A stretch of DNA of 50,725 bases, taken from contig NZ_BMLK01000024.1 of NCBI RefSeq assembly GCF_014645195.1, positions 1 to 50,725 on the forward strand, in the 5' to 3' direction. Each line of letters begins with the position of its first letter. Within the stretch, counting starts at the first letter, position 1. The translations under genes were made by a program, and so were the position numbers. This document shows, piece after piece, positions 40,050 to 48,047 of this stretch. The notes under the pieces were generated by a model. That model was given only the letters and a program-made list of their open reading frames with translations, was not told where the DNA came from and searched no databases. The DNA comes from Novosphingobium indicum (GTDB lineage Bacteria > Pseudomonadota > Alphaproteobacteria > Sphingomonadales > Sphingomonadaceae).

Positions 40050-40382
40050 ATGACACGGCCAAAATCTCTCCAGGTACATGTCACCATCGAGCTCGCTGAG
40101 CGGGTTCGTGCTGCAGCCAAGCGGCGCGATATCAGCGTCAGCGAATGGATCCGGTCGCTGCTTTCGCAGGCATGCGAAAATGATGACCTTGCATCGAAGC
40201 TCGAAACATCAGTCGACCGCGTCAGCCGTCAATCGGTGTTCACGATGGTCGGCGTCGATGCCCTTCTCGCAGGACATGCCGATCACGGTCTGCGTGAGCG
40301 AGCCCATCAGGCCTACGCGCGCAAATGCAAGGAACTGGGGCTCACCGCAAACGCCGGCGAGGGAGGTTCCGATGAAGCGTAA
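40050..40382 (+). CDS. Ribbon-helix-helix relaxosome accessory protein
   Basis: 110 residues. The N-terminal RHH motif is SLQVHVTIELAERVRAAAKRRDI, followed by SVSEWIRSLLSQACEN. A helical C-terminus may mediate contacts. Such proteins (TrwA/MobC-like) bind oriT and help the relaxase. AAGGAG precedes the ATG at 40050; the stop lies 11 bases inside the traD start, giving coupling. First gene of the transfer operon and probably autoregulated. Confidence 0.85.
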   Translation: MTRPKSLQVHVTIELAERVRAAAKRRDISVSEWIRSLLSQACENDDLASKLETSVDRVSRQSVFTMVGVDALLAGHADHGLRERAHQAYARKCKELGLTANAGEGGSDEA

Positions 40383-42756
40383 CCTCGTCAACTTCACGCG
40401 CGGAAGTCAGCTGCTCGGGCACTTCAGTTTCATGTTTGCAGCAGGTCTCAAGGGCCCGCTGATCATCGCCGCGATCGGCATTTCCTGGACCAGCTGGTGG
40501 ACCGTTTCTGCCGGGCTAACCGATCACGAAACCTACCTTGTCTGGATGCGAGTTTATGCTGCCATCTACGGCTTCATGGAGTTCGATCCAGCCAAACAGG
40601 TAGCACTCGAGACGGGGTTCGGAGGAACTGTCCAGATCCCCATCATCATGCTCGATGCCTATCCGCCGGTGATCCGTGCGTGGGATCATCTGCTGGACTT
40701 GCTGGGCGATGCTCTGGTGCGTTCGGCCTTGCTTCTCGTGCCGGCCTTCGTGCTGTTCTACTGGTTCGCAGCGCGCTTCGGCAGCCGTTCGAAAGAGCGC
40801 AAGCATGAGCGCGGTGCCATGCTCGTTACGCTACCGGAACTGGTCGATGAGCTGCGCGGGCACAACCAGCGCGAGCGCGCCCGAGAGCTTTCGAGCGCCA
40901 TGGGTTGGAAATGGCATCTGTGTTCGCCCAAGGAACTGTCCTCGGCATTTCCCTACCGACCCTCGCATCTTGCAACGGTTGTCTATCCCTGGCGGCTCGA
41001 ACAGAGCCACGCCATGCTCATCGGGACCACCGGCATGGGCAAGACAGTAGCCATGTCGGACATGATTGCCGAAGCGCGCGCCAAGGGACAGCGCTGCGTC
41101 GTCTTCGACCTCACCGGCGCATTCATCGAACACTTCTATCAGGCCGACCGGGACATCATTCTGAACCCGCTCGACGCGCGCTGTCCCCAATGGAGCCTCT
41201 TCGACGAATGCCGCACCGAAGGTGAATTCTGGGCGGCAGCGGAAGCCCTCGTACCCCATGACGGGGGCGGGGAGGCGCAGTTCTGGGTCATCGCGGCGCG
41301 TGCGCTGTTCGTCGAATTCTGCCTCAAACTGGTGGCCGAAGGACGGGGCACCAATGCTGCGCTTGCCCGCGAACTCATGACGGCCGATCTCTCGCGGGTC
41401 CACGCCATGATGCGAGGCACGATCGCCGATCCCCTGACCGCTCCTGAAGCCGCGCGCATGGCGGAATCGATCCGGGCAGTGTTCAACGTGAACGCCAAGG
41501 CGCTGAAGCTCCTGCCCACTTCCGGGCGCCGCTTTTCGGTCCGTGATTGGATCGAGGAGGGTGCCCATGAAGACGAAGGCACTAATGCCAAAAAAAGTGG
41601 CTCGATGGTCTTCATCTCCGCGCGCTACGTCGACATGAGCGTGTGCGCGCAGCTGCTCACGCTGTGGCTCGATACGGCAATGAATACGCTGATGACGATG
41701 CCGCGCACCAAGGACCTCAAATGCTGGTTCTTCATCGACGAGCTGGGCGCGCTTCACCGGCTCCCCGCTCTCGAGAAAGGCCTGCAGACGGCGCGCAATT
41801 TCGGTGGCGCAATCGTCACTGGCATCCACGCCTACGCCAAGCTCAAAGAGATCTATGGCGAGAACATGGCGATGACGCTTGCATCGCTTGCCCGGACAAA
41901 ATTGATCCTCGGTACGGCAGACCGCGAGACCGCCACCTGGTGTTCCGACTTCATCGGCCATCGCCAGGTTCGCGACATGGAAGAAGGCTACACCTATGGT
42001 TACAACAATGCTCGCGACGCCGTCAGCCTGACGCCGCGCAAGCATATCGAGCCTTTGCTGCTGCCCGACCAGTTGATGAACCTGCCGCGCCTGTCGGGCT
42101 TCATCAAATTCCCGGACGGCTTTCCCGCAGCACCGGTTCGCCTGAAACCAATAGACCGGGAAAGAATCGCGCACGTCTTCGTCGGCCGGGCCAAGGATCG
42201 AGAGCCCATCCGGCTGGTTGAAGGCAAACCTGAGGACGGCCTGGCAGCTGCCAATCCGCCCGCAAATCAGAGCGAACATCCCTCGTCGAACGATGACGGG
42301 GCGGGCAAGCCCGTCGTACCAAAGCAAGGTACTCTTCCACTAGAGTCGGCAGTGGAGGTCGATGCCAAGCAATCACGCCAGAGGGTGACGAAACAGGAGG
42401 AAAAGGACGTTCTTGACGACACCAGGAAGGTGTCAGGTAAGTCCAGTCTTCCGCGACGACCGTCGCCCGAAGAGCGCGCGGCAGCGCTGCGCAATTCCCG
42501 TCCGTTGCTGCCCACGAATGCGACGCTCCGCAAAGGCGATCATCCCGATGAAAAGGATCCATCGAATAGCGTGAAGGAGGGACGCCGAAGCGACTTGCCA
42601 CGGGCCAATCCGCCCTCGGATAAGCCGCAAGCCGTCGATCGGACAGCCCAGCGCCAACGAGATGCGGATGCACGCAAGCTCATGCTCGAAGACGGCGTTC
42701 CCGAGCAGGATCAGCCATCGCACGAGGGGCCTGACCTCGGCGATTTTGAACTGTGA
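40372..42756 (+). CDS. traD: TraD/VirD4-type coupling ATPase
   Basis: 794 residues. Two N-terminal membrane helices (about 28-50 and 118-140) precede the ATPase with Walker A GTTGMGKT (about 217-224) and Walker B-like CWFFIDELGAL (about 452-462), and a Gln/Arg-rich motif region ARNFGGAIVTGIHAY. A proline/charge-rich tail of about 180 residues follows residue 610 and probably contacts the relaxosome. It feeds DNA-bound relaxase to the type IV secretion channel. Start at 40372 is chosen, as the longer frame overlaps the upstream gene. Confidence 0.93.
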   Translation: MKRNLVNFTRGSQLLGHFSFMFAAGLKGPLIIAAIGISWTSWWTVSAGLTDHETYLVWMRVYAAIYGFMEFDPAKQVALETGFGGTVQIPIIMLDAYPPVIRAWDHLLDLLGDALVRSALLLVPAFVLFYWFAARFGSRSKERKHERGAMLVTLPELVDELRGHNQRERARELSSAMGWKWHLCSPKELSSAFPYRPSHLATVVYPWRLEQSHAMLIGTTGMGKTVAMSDMIAEARAKGQRCVVFDLTGAFIEHFYQADRDIILNPLDARCPQWSLFDECRTEGEFWAAAEALVPHDGGGEAQFWVIAARALFVEFCLKLVAEGRGTNAALARELMTADLSRVHAMMRGTIADPLTAPEAARMAESIRAVFNVNAKALKLLPTSGRRFSVRDWIEEGAHEDEGTNAKKSGSMVFISARYVDMSVCAQLLTLWLDTAMNTLMTMPRTKDLKCWFFIDELGALHRLPALEKGLQTARNFGGAIVTGIHAYAKLKEIYGENMAMTLASLARTKLILGTADRETATWCSDFIGHRQVRDMEEGYTYGYNNARDAVSLTPRKHIEPLLLPDQLMNLPRLSGFIKFPDGFPAAPVRLKPIDRERIAHVFVGRAKDREPIRLVEGKPEDGLAAANPPANQSEHPSSNDDGAGKPVVPKQGTLPLESAVEVDAKQSRQRVTKQEEKDVLDDTRKVSGKSSLPRRPSPEERAAALRNSRPLLPTNATLRKGDHPDEKDPSNSVKEGRRSDLPRANPPSDKPQAVDRTAQRQRDADARKLMLEDGVPEQDQPSHEGPDLGDFEL

Positions 42757-42793
42757 CGCACGAGGCAGACGCCGCCTGACGGAGTGAGAACTC

Positions 42794-45730
42794 ATGCTCT
42801 CTGTAGCCAATGTCCGCACTGCTGGCGGCGCTGCCAACTACTTTGCCGCCGACAATTACTATACCCGCGCCGATGCCGAGAGATCTGGTCAATGGCTTGG
42901 CAAGGGCGCGGAAACGCTTGGGCTGCGAGGTGCTATCCAAGCCTCGCAGTTCGAGGCTGTGCTCAAGGGCATGCTGCCCGATGGCAGCCGTGTCGGGACC
43001 GATAACAGGGCGCATCGCGCCGGTACCGACCTCACATTCTCGATGCCCAAGAGCTGGTCCTTCCTTGCCCTCGTCGGCGGCGACAGACGTATCCTCGATG
43101 CCTATGGCGCGGCCGTCCGCGAGACGCTGGCCTGGGCCGAGAAGAATCTCGCCGAAGCCCGCATGGAGGTCCGAGGCAAGGAACGGGTGGTCGCGACGCG
43201 CAATCTCGTGATCGGACTTTTCCAGCACGATACGAATCGTAATCAGGAGCCCAACGCGCACTTTCACGCCGTGGTTGCCAATGTCACTCAGGGACCCGAT
43301 GGCAAGTGGCGAGCACTGAGGAATGACAAACTCTGGGAGCACAACACGCTACTCAATGCCATGACCATGGCGCGTTTCCGCCTGGCGGTCGAAAAGCTCG
43401 GCTACCAGGTTGGCGAATACGGCAAGCATGGCAATTTCGAAGCGGTAGGCGTCCCAAAATCCGTTCGTGACGCCTTCAGTTCGCGCCGCATCGAGATCCT
43501 CGACAAGCTTTCGACGATGGAGAGCAAGGGCATCGCGGCGCGCAACGCGGCCAATCTGATGACCCGCGCCGACAAAGGGCCAGTGGCAGACCGCCAGGCT
43601 CTGGTGAGCCAATGGCGTGAGGCAGCCGCGCAGCTGGACTTTGATCCGAGACTTGTCATTGCGCAGGCCAATGCACGGGCCGCCACCGACATTGGCTCCG
43701 TCTCCGGAATTGGAAATTCGGTGCGATCGATCGGCCAGCGGGCGCGCCTTCTGGCTGCGACCTTCGCGGAGCGTCTGGGGCTACGTGAGGGGGACCCGCT
43801 TGTGCCTCGCGACATGGGGCGCCGGACGCCCGAGCAGATCGCGGCGGTTCATGCGGTTGCATCGGCGATCCGGCACTTGGGCGAACGCGAGGCGGCATTC
43901 TCGCGGACCGAGATTTATCGCTCAGCGCTTGGCTTTGCCTTGCCCACCACGCTCACCGACATCGAACACCGCGTCGACCAATTGCTGCGCCAAGGCCACC
44001 TGCAAAAAGGCAGGGGCACAGATCGGAATCTTGTCACAACCCGCGATGCGATCGGGCTCGAACAGCGCATCATTGCGGCCGTCGAAAGCGGACGGGGACA
44101 TGGCACAGCCGTGGTCCAAGCTGATGTAGCCGGAGAGCGCCTTCAGGCGCTCTCCCAGATCAAATATGGCCTGACCTTGAACCACGGCCAGGAAGGGGCA
44201 GGGCGCCTGCTTCTCGCCTCGCACAACCGGATTGTCGCCATTCAAGGCGTAGCTGGCGCAGGCAAGAGTACCGTTCTCAAACCCGTTGCAGACATCTTGC
44301 GCGAGGAAGGCAAGTCCGTGCTCGGGCTCGCAGTCCAGAACACGCTGGTGCAGATGCTCGAGCGTGACACCGGCATACCCTCGATGACGGTTGCGCGCTT
44401 TTTACGCCAACATCAGGGCCTTCTGGAAGGAGCGGACCAAGCGAGGCTTGCCGAAGCCCGCGCGTCTCTGCGCGGTACCACGGTGCTACTCGACGAAGCC
44501 TCGATGGTCGGCAATGCCGACAAGGAAAAGCTGGTGCGCCTCGCCAACCTGCTTCAGCTCGACCGCTTCGCCAGCATAGGGGACAGGAAGCAATTGGGCG
44601 CTGTCGATGCGGGCAAACCCTTCGACGTCATGCAGCAGGCAGGCGTCGAAACGGCCACCATGAACACCAATCTCCGGGCCCGCGATAAGGCGTTGCGCGA
44701 CGCTCAATATGCAGCGCAGGGCGGAAATATCGACGAGGCCTTGCGACATATTGGCCCGCATGTCGTCACGTCGGGACAAACAGCTGCCGTCAACGCGGCG
44801 GCGGCCTGGCTATCGCTTTCGCCTGCAGAGCGGGAGGTGACCGCTATCTATGCTTCGGGTCGCAACTTGCGCGGACAGGTGAATGACGCCGTCCAGATTG
44901 GGCTCAAAGCCAATGGCGAATTGGGACTGGGTTCCTTGGCTCTCACTGTGCTGTCGCGCGTCAACCTTACGCGTGAGGAAATGCGCTATTCGCGCAGCTA
45001 TGCGGCCGGCATGGTGCTCGAAGTCGACCGCCGGCAAAGGGGGCAGGGGCTACAGAAGGGCCGCTATGATGTGATCGAAACCGATCCCACCCGCGAACGC
45101 GTGACGCTGCAAAACGAGCGGGGCAAGCGCTTTGAATTCCGGCCGGGCCAAATGCGACCGCAAGGTGAGCAGGATCCGCTGCGTCTGTTTGAGGCTCGCC
45201 CGCTAGAAATCCACGATGGCGACCGCATTCGCTGGACGGCGACGGATCACAAGCGCGGACTGCTCAACGCCGATCAGGCGCGCATCGTGGCGGTTGATGC
45301 CAAGGGCGTCACGGTGAAAACCTCGCTTGGCGCCGAGCACCGGCTGGGGCCGGGCGACCCCATGCTCGAGCGTCTTGACCTCGCCTACGCGCTCAACGCG
45401 CATATGGCGCAGGGCCTGACCTCCGACCGCGGTATTGCCGTCATGGACAGCCGCGAACGCAATCTTGCGAACCAGCAGACATTCCTCGTGACGATAACCC
45501 GTTTGCGCGATGGTCTGACCCTGTTTGTCGACAATGCGGGCAAGCTCGAAGCTTCGGTTGACCGCAATCCGGGCATGAAACGCTCAGCACTCGAAACGGT
45601 CGACCAACTGCGCGATGCGGCAGCAATGGGCCAGGCGAAGGGCAAAGCGAGGGACAAGGCGCCGGAACCCCGTCGCGAGCCGCCCGAACTCGATCGTTCG
45701 ATCACCAAACCCTTCGAAATTGGGATCTGA
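42794..45730 (+). CDS. MobF (TrwC/TraI-type) relaxase-helicase
   Basis: 978 residues. The relaxase domain (1-300) has catalytic tyrosines Y22 and Y23 in ADNYYTRAD, and metal-binding histidines H145, H156 and H158 in PNAHFHAVVAN. The helicase part has Walker A GVAGAGKST (about 485-493) and Walker B VLLDEASMV (about 565), as in RecD-like superfamily 1 enzymes. It nicks oriT, stays bound to the 5' end and unwinds the strand. It is the last gene of the operon, 37 bases after traD. Confidence 0.95.
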   Translation: MLSVANVRTAGGAANYFAADNYYTRADAERSGQWLGKGAETLGLRGAIQASQFEAVLKGMLPDGSRVGTDNRAHRAGTDLTFSMPKSWSFLALVGGDRRILDAYGAAVRETLAWAEKNLAEARMEVRGKERVVATRNLVIGLFQHDTNRNQEPNAHFHAVVANVTQGPDGKWRALRNDKLWEHNTLLNAMTMARFRLAVEKLGYQVGEYGKHGNFEAVGVPKSVRDAFSSRRIEILDKLSTMESKGIAARNAANLMTRADKGPVADRQALVSQWREAAAQLDFDPRLVIAQANARAATDIGSVSGIGNSVRSIGQRARLLAATFAERLGLREGDPLVPRDMGRRTPEQIAAVHAVASAIRHLGEREAAFSRTEIYRSALGFALPTTLTDIEHRVDQLLRQGHLQKGRGTDRNLVTTRDAIGLEQRIIAAVESGRGHGTAVVQADVAGERLQALSQIKYGLTLNHGQEGAGRLLLASHNRIVAIQGVAGAGKSTVLKPVADILREEGKSVLGLAVQNTLVQMLERDTGIPSMTVARFLRQHQGLLEGADQARLAEARASLRGTTVLLDEASMVGNADKEKLVRLANLLQLDRFASIGDRKQLGAVDAGKPFDVMQQAGVETATMNTNLRARDKALRDAQYAAQGGNIDEALRHIGPHVVTSGQTAAVNAAAAWLSLSPAEREVTAIYASGRNLRGQVNDAVQIGLKANGELGLGSLALTVLSRVNLTREEMRYSRSYAAGMVLEVDRRQRGQGLQKGRYDVIETDPTRERVTLQNERGKRFEFRPGQMRPQGEQDPLRLFEARPLEIHDGDRIRWTATDHKRGLLNADQARIVAVDAKGVTVKTSLGAEHRLGPGDPMLERLDLAYALNAHMAQGLTSDRGIAVMDSRERNLANQQTFLVTITRLRDGLTLFVDNAGKLEASVDRNPGMKRSALETVDQLRDAAAMGQAKGKARDKAPEPRREPPELDRSITKPFEIGI

Positions 45731-45776
45731 CGCAGCGTCGATCCGCATGGGTTCATATGGTACCGGTTGACTGCGA

Positions 45777-45791
45777 GTTCTGTTTTTGTTC
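45777..45791 (+). promoter_or_regulatory. SOS (LexA) box before an 86-residue gene
   Basis: GTTC-TGTTTTT-GTTC matches GTTC-N7-GTTC. It ends 11 bases before the ATG at 45803, with a TTGACT hexamer upstream (45767-45772), so bound LexA would cover the promoter. Confidence 0.7.
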
Positions 45792-45802
45792 TCATAGCGG
45801 CT

Positions 45803-46063
45803 ATGTCCCGAATCGCCGATGAGATCCTGTTTACGCACATCGAGGTCGCGCTTGCGGTTGCGTCCGAAGCAACGCTTGTCGGGCTCGGCGCTGACGATCC
45901 GCGAACCCAGCGCAATGCTCGCGTCGATCTCGCGCGCCATCTGGTCGAACGCATGCAGAGCTTGGAGATCGAAGGCGAGGGGAATGCCGGCAGGAGCTCT
46001 CAGCCTACTCTTTTTCCGGGCGATCTTTCGCCGATGGGCTGCCCAGCATTGAGACCCGGTTGA
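45803..46063 (+). CDS. SOS-box-controlled small protein of unknown function
   Basis: 86 residues: MSRIADEILFTHIEVALAVA, helical to about residue 55, then a Gly/Ser/Pro-rich tail. No family or catalytic motif is recognised and no good Shine-Dalgarno is seen, so expression may be leaderless or weak. The SOS box immediately before it argues that it is a real, damage-induced gene. An earlier in-frame ATG at 45767 lies inside the promoter and is rejected. Confidence 0.6.
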   Translation: MSRIADEILFTHIEVALAVASEATLVGLGADDPRTQRNARVDLARHLVERMQSLEIEGEGNAGRSSQPTLFPGDLSPMGCPALRPG

Positions 46064-46075
46064 GGCAGTTTTGGC

Positions 46076-46273
46076 TTATTGCAGACGCGTAGGGCTATCT
46101 TTGCCCATCAGCTCCGCCACGCGTTTGGCGATGCCCTGCCAGGTGGCGATGCCCGCCTCGTCCTGGGCCAGTGCGAGCGCGCCGATCTGCTCGGCGACAT
46201 GAAGCGGAGCATTCTCTCGGTGGGTCTTCAGGACCTGGTTGGCACAGGCCCAGAGTTCCCAATCGTTCAACAT
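46076..46273 (-). CDS. Small DUF6961-like protein
   Basis: 65 residues: MLNDWELWACANQVLKTHRE, then GDEAGIATWQ-like segment and VAELMGKD. Resembles what I recall as DUF6961, small helical proteins near S24 repressors on sphingomonad mobile DNA. The TGA of the preceding gene overlaps its ATG (TGATG), so the two are coupled. Function unknown. Confidence 0.7.
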   Translation of the reverse strand: MLNDWELWACANQVLKTHRENAPLHVAEQIGALALAQDEAGIATWQGIAKRVAELMGKDSPTRLQ

Positions 46274-46581
46274 CAGCCGAGACGTCCAACAAGGCCGAGG
46301 AAGAACGCGATCAAACCATAGCCCACGACACTGCACGCCAAGAAAAGTTCAATATTGAATTTGGAACGAGGAGGGCGGGGGTGTCCTACTGGCCAGATCT
46401 GATCGCAGATGAGTTCGTTGAACCCGGCGCGGCGTCCGCAGACTTCCACCTCGCGTCCGAGCAGCCGGCGTGCTCCACGCCCGGTGTCGAGCTCCCACAC
46501 GCCGCCTCCCGAATGGAGTTCAAGTCCGAAGGGGCCTTCGGCAAGACGGCCTGTCAGATAGAGTTCCGGGCCTAGCGGCAT
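46273..46581 (-). CDS. DUF5818-like protein with C-terminal membrane helix
   Basis: 102 residues. The N-terminal barrel LYLTGRLAEGPFGLELHSGG and LGREVEVCGRRAGFNEL resembles the DUF5818 protein at 23809. A hydrophobic helix LFLACSVVGYGLIAFFLG at the end indicates a membrane anchor. The frame is open to 46908, but ATG 46581 with GGAAAGGG upstream and overlap with the nuclease gene stop fits best. Function unknown. Confidence 0.68.
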   Translation of the reverse strand: MPLGPELYLTGRLAEGPFGLELHSGGGVWELDTGRGARRLLGREVEVCGRRAGFNELICDQIWPVGHPRPPRSKFNIELFLACSVVGYGLIAFFLGLVGRLG

Positions 46582-46997
46582 GCGGGCCCTTTCCAGTAGC
46601 GATCCCAACGCAGTACTGTGCGTGTCTGGATCATCGAGCAGGAGAGATCGGCACCGCTCGGCAATCGGCACCAGGCAGCCGTCCGGTTGCCACCTGCCGA
46701 ACCTTCCGACCGGCACGTCAATCTCGGTCCACGAACCACGACGTGCCCTGTCGAGATGGTACCGCGAGGGCCGCCAAGAAGATCGACGAGCGCGTCGCGC
46801 GCTTCGATAGCCGACGCGTCGGGGCAGGGCTGGTTGGTCCGGCATGTCCCGTCCATTTCGCGCGCGGCGATCCCGGCGATGCGAACATGAGCGCCTTCGG
46901 CGCACCATATGGGCCCGTCGCCATCCCAGACATGCGTGGGCGTGCAGGTAAAGGTCTGGCCGGCAGCGATGATCGAGGCAGCAAGAAGCGCAAGCAT
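46572..46997 (-). CDS. Exported thermonuclease-like (SNase) protein
   Basis: 141 residues with a signal peptide (LALLAASIIAAGQ) and the SNase-like region VWDGDGPIWCAEGAHVRIAG, IAAREMDGTC, then TAAWCRLPSG. Several cysteines suggest disulphides, consistent with export. The catalytic Glu/Arg set is only partly recognisable, so activity is uncertain. ATG at 46997 gives the best signal peptide. It starts 12 bases after the repressor gene and probably shares its transcript. Confidence 0.78.
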   Translation of the reverse strand: MLALLAASIIAAGQTFTCTPTHVWDGDGPIWCAEGAHVRIAGIAAREMDGTCRTNQPCPDASAIEARDALVDLLGGPRGTISTGHVVVRGPRLTCRSEGSAGGNRTAAWCRLPSGADLSCSMIQTRTVLRWDRYWKGPACR

Positions 46998-47008
46998 GGG
47001 TTCGCTAC

Positions 47009-47653
47009 CTAGCGCAGCGCGCGGCCGAACCAAAGAACGCGGCCGACGATATTGATCGTCCGCTTCTCCAGACCGCGCCAGCTAGGATAGGCCGGATTGT
47101 CGCTGAGTACCGAGACCCGCTTGCCTTGCGGCTCGATAGCAACCCGCTTGACGCTGAGCATGTCATCCATGCGCAGCACATAGATCCCGTCGCGTAGCCG
47201 CGACTGTCCATCATTCAGGTCAACCATGACTTCATCGCCGTCATGCAACGTCGGCTCCATCGAATCCCCGTGCACGGCGATGATCGAAAGGCTCGTCGCT
47301 TTGCTTGCTGTCAGGCGACGCAGCCACTTCTCGTCGAAGCCGAACTGGGCGCATTTGGATTCCATTTCGGCCAATGCGCCATGCCCTGCCGAGGCTTCGA
47401 CATCGAGAACCGGCACATGGACCAGTTCGACGACCGGGCCGGATCGCCGCTCGGGCGCGCCGAGGATCTTCTCGTCTACTCCGAAGAAGCGGGCGAGCAC
47501 GGAGCGGTCCTGCTCGTCCAACTGCCGGGGACTCCCGCGACGGATGTATTGCTGGATGTAGGCCGCGTTGCGTCCAAGAAGGCGAGAGATCGAGGAGTAA
47601 TTACATCCTCGTTGCTGGATCAGATCGTCCAGGGCTTTGCGTGCATCTTCCAT
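47009..47653 (-). CDS. Self-cleaving S24 repressor (CI/LexA-like)
   Basis: 214 residues. The N-terminal helix-turn-helix (about 10-60) includes YSSISRLLGRNAAYIQQY. The S24 peptidase part has a cleavage site Ala89-Gly90 in EASAGHG, catalytic S131 in VHGDSMEPTL and K169 in DMLSVKRV. RecA filaments should stimulate its autocleavage, as for lambda CI and SetR of SXT-type ICEs. Divergent from an HTH gene, with palindromic operators and an SOS box between. It probably represses the element's transfer genes. Confidence 0.9.
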   Translation of the reverse strand: MEDARKALDDLIQQRGCNYSSISRLLGRNAAYIQQYIRRGSPRQLDEQDRSVLARFFGVDEKILGAPERRSGPVVELVHVPVLDVEASAGHGALAEMESKCAQFGFDEKWLRRLTASKATSLSIIAVHGDSMEPTLHDGDEVMVDLNDGQSRLRDGIYVLRMDDMLSVKRVAIEPQGKRVSVLSDNPAYPSWRGLEKRTINIVGRVLWFGRALR

Positions 47654-47676
47654 CGCTGCGGGTCCTATCGCATCCG

Positions 47677-47715
47677 TCTAGGAAATTCGATCCTAGACTC
47701 TAGGAAGCCTTCCTA
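47677..47715. promoter_or_regulatory. Paired operators of the S24 repressor
   Basis: TCTAGGA and TCCTAGA form a perfect inverted repeat around seven bases (47677-47697). Right next to it TAGGAAG-C-CTTCCTA (47701-47715) forms a perfect 15-bp palindrome; a half-site TCCTA lies at 47663. They sit between the repressor and the divergent HTH gene, the position of OR-like operators. Confidence 0.7.
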
Positions 47716-47719
47716 ATAA

Positions 47720-47734
47720 GAACAAACCAAGAAC
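47720..47734. promoter_or_regulatory. SOS (LexA) box in the repressor's divergent promoter
   Basis: GAAC-AAACCAA-GAAC matches the reverse LexA consensus and lies directly beside the S24 operators, 25 bp before the HTH gene start. It suggests double control by LexA and the element's own repressor. Confidence 0.68.
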
Positions 47735-47759
47735 ACAAGCGGAAAGCGAGTCGAAGGCG

Positions 47760-48047
47760 ATGGAGATCCTGGACCAGATTGAGGGCTATTTGGCGCGAAC
47801 CGGTACCAAGGCCAGCATGTTTGGTAGAGTTGCCGTCGGGGACCCACGGTTTGTGCGGGACCTTCGCGACGGTCGTCGGCCGAGGCAAAAGACAAAGCAA
47901 CGCGTCATTTGCTTTCTGGCTTCGGCAGACGCAGAAACACGGGAAGAATCTGAGAATGTTGGATCAATAGACCTGAGATCTAACGAAGGATTGACCGACG
48001 CAACAGGACAGGCAATTTATAATTCGGATGGGGATTCTGATAAGTAA
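47760..48047 (+). CDS. Small helix-turn-helix protein, Cro/antirepressor-like position
   Basis: 95 residues. TKASMFGRVAVGDPRFVRDL followed by DGRRPRQKTKQRVICFLA looks like a short HTH seen in sphingomonad S24 neighbourhoods. The C-terminal 40 residues are acidic and disordered. It is divergent from the S24 repressor, so it may be the Cro-like partner or an antirepressor. It overlaps the next gene by 20 bases. Confidence 0.7.
   Translation: MEILDQIEGYLARTGTKASMFGRVAVGDPRFVRDLRDGRRPRQKTKQRVICFLASADAETREESENVGSIDLRSNEGLTDATGQAIYNSDGDSDK

Noticed and set aside
40831..42327. 498-residue ORF antisense to traD
   Set aside because: Shadow of a high-GC gene; no ribosome-binding site, no recognisable motif, while the plus strand encodes a clear coupling protein.
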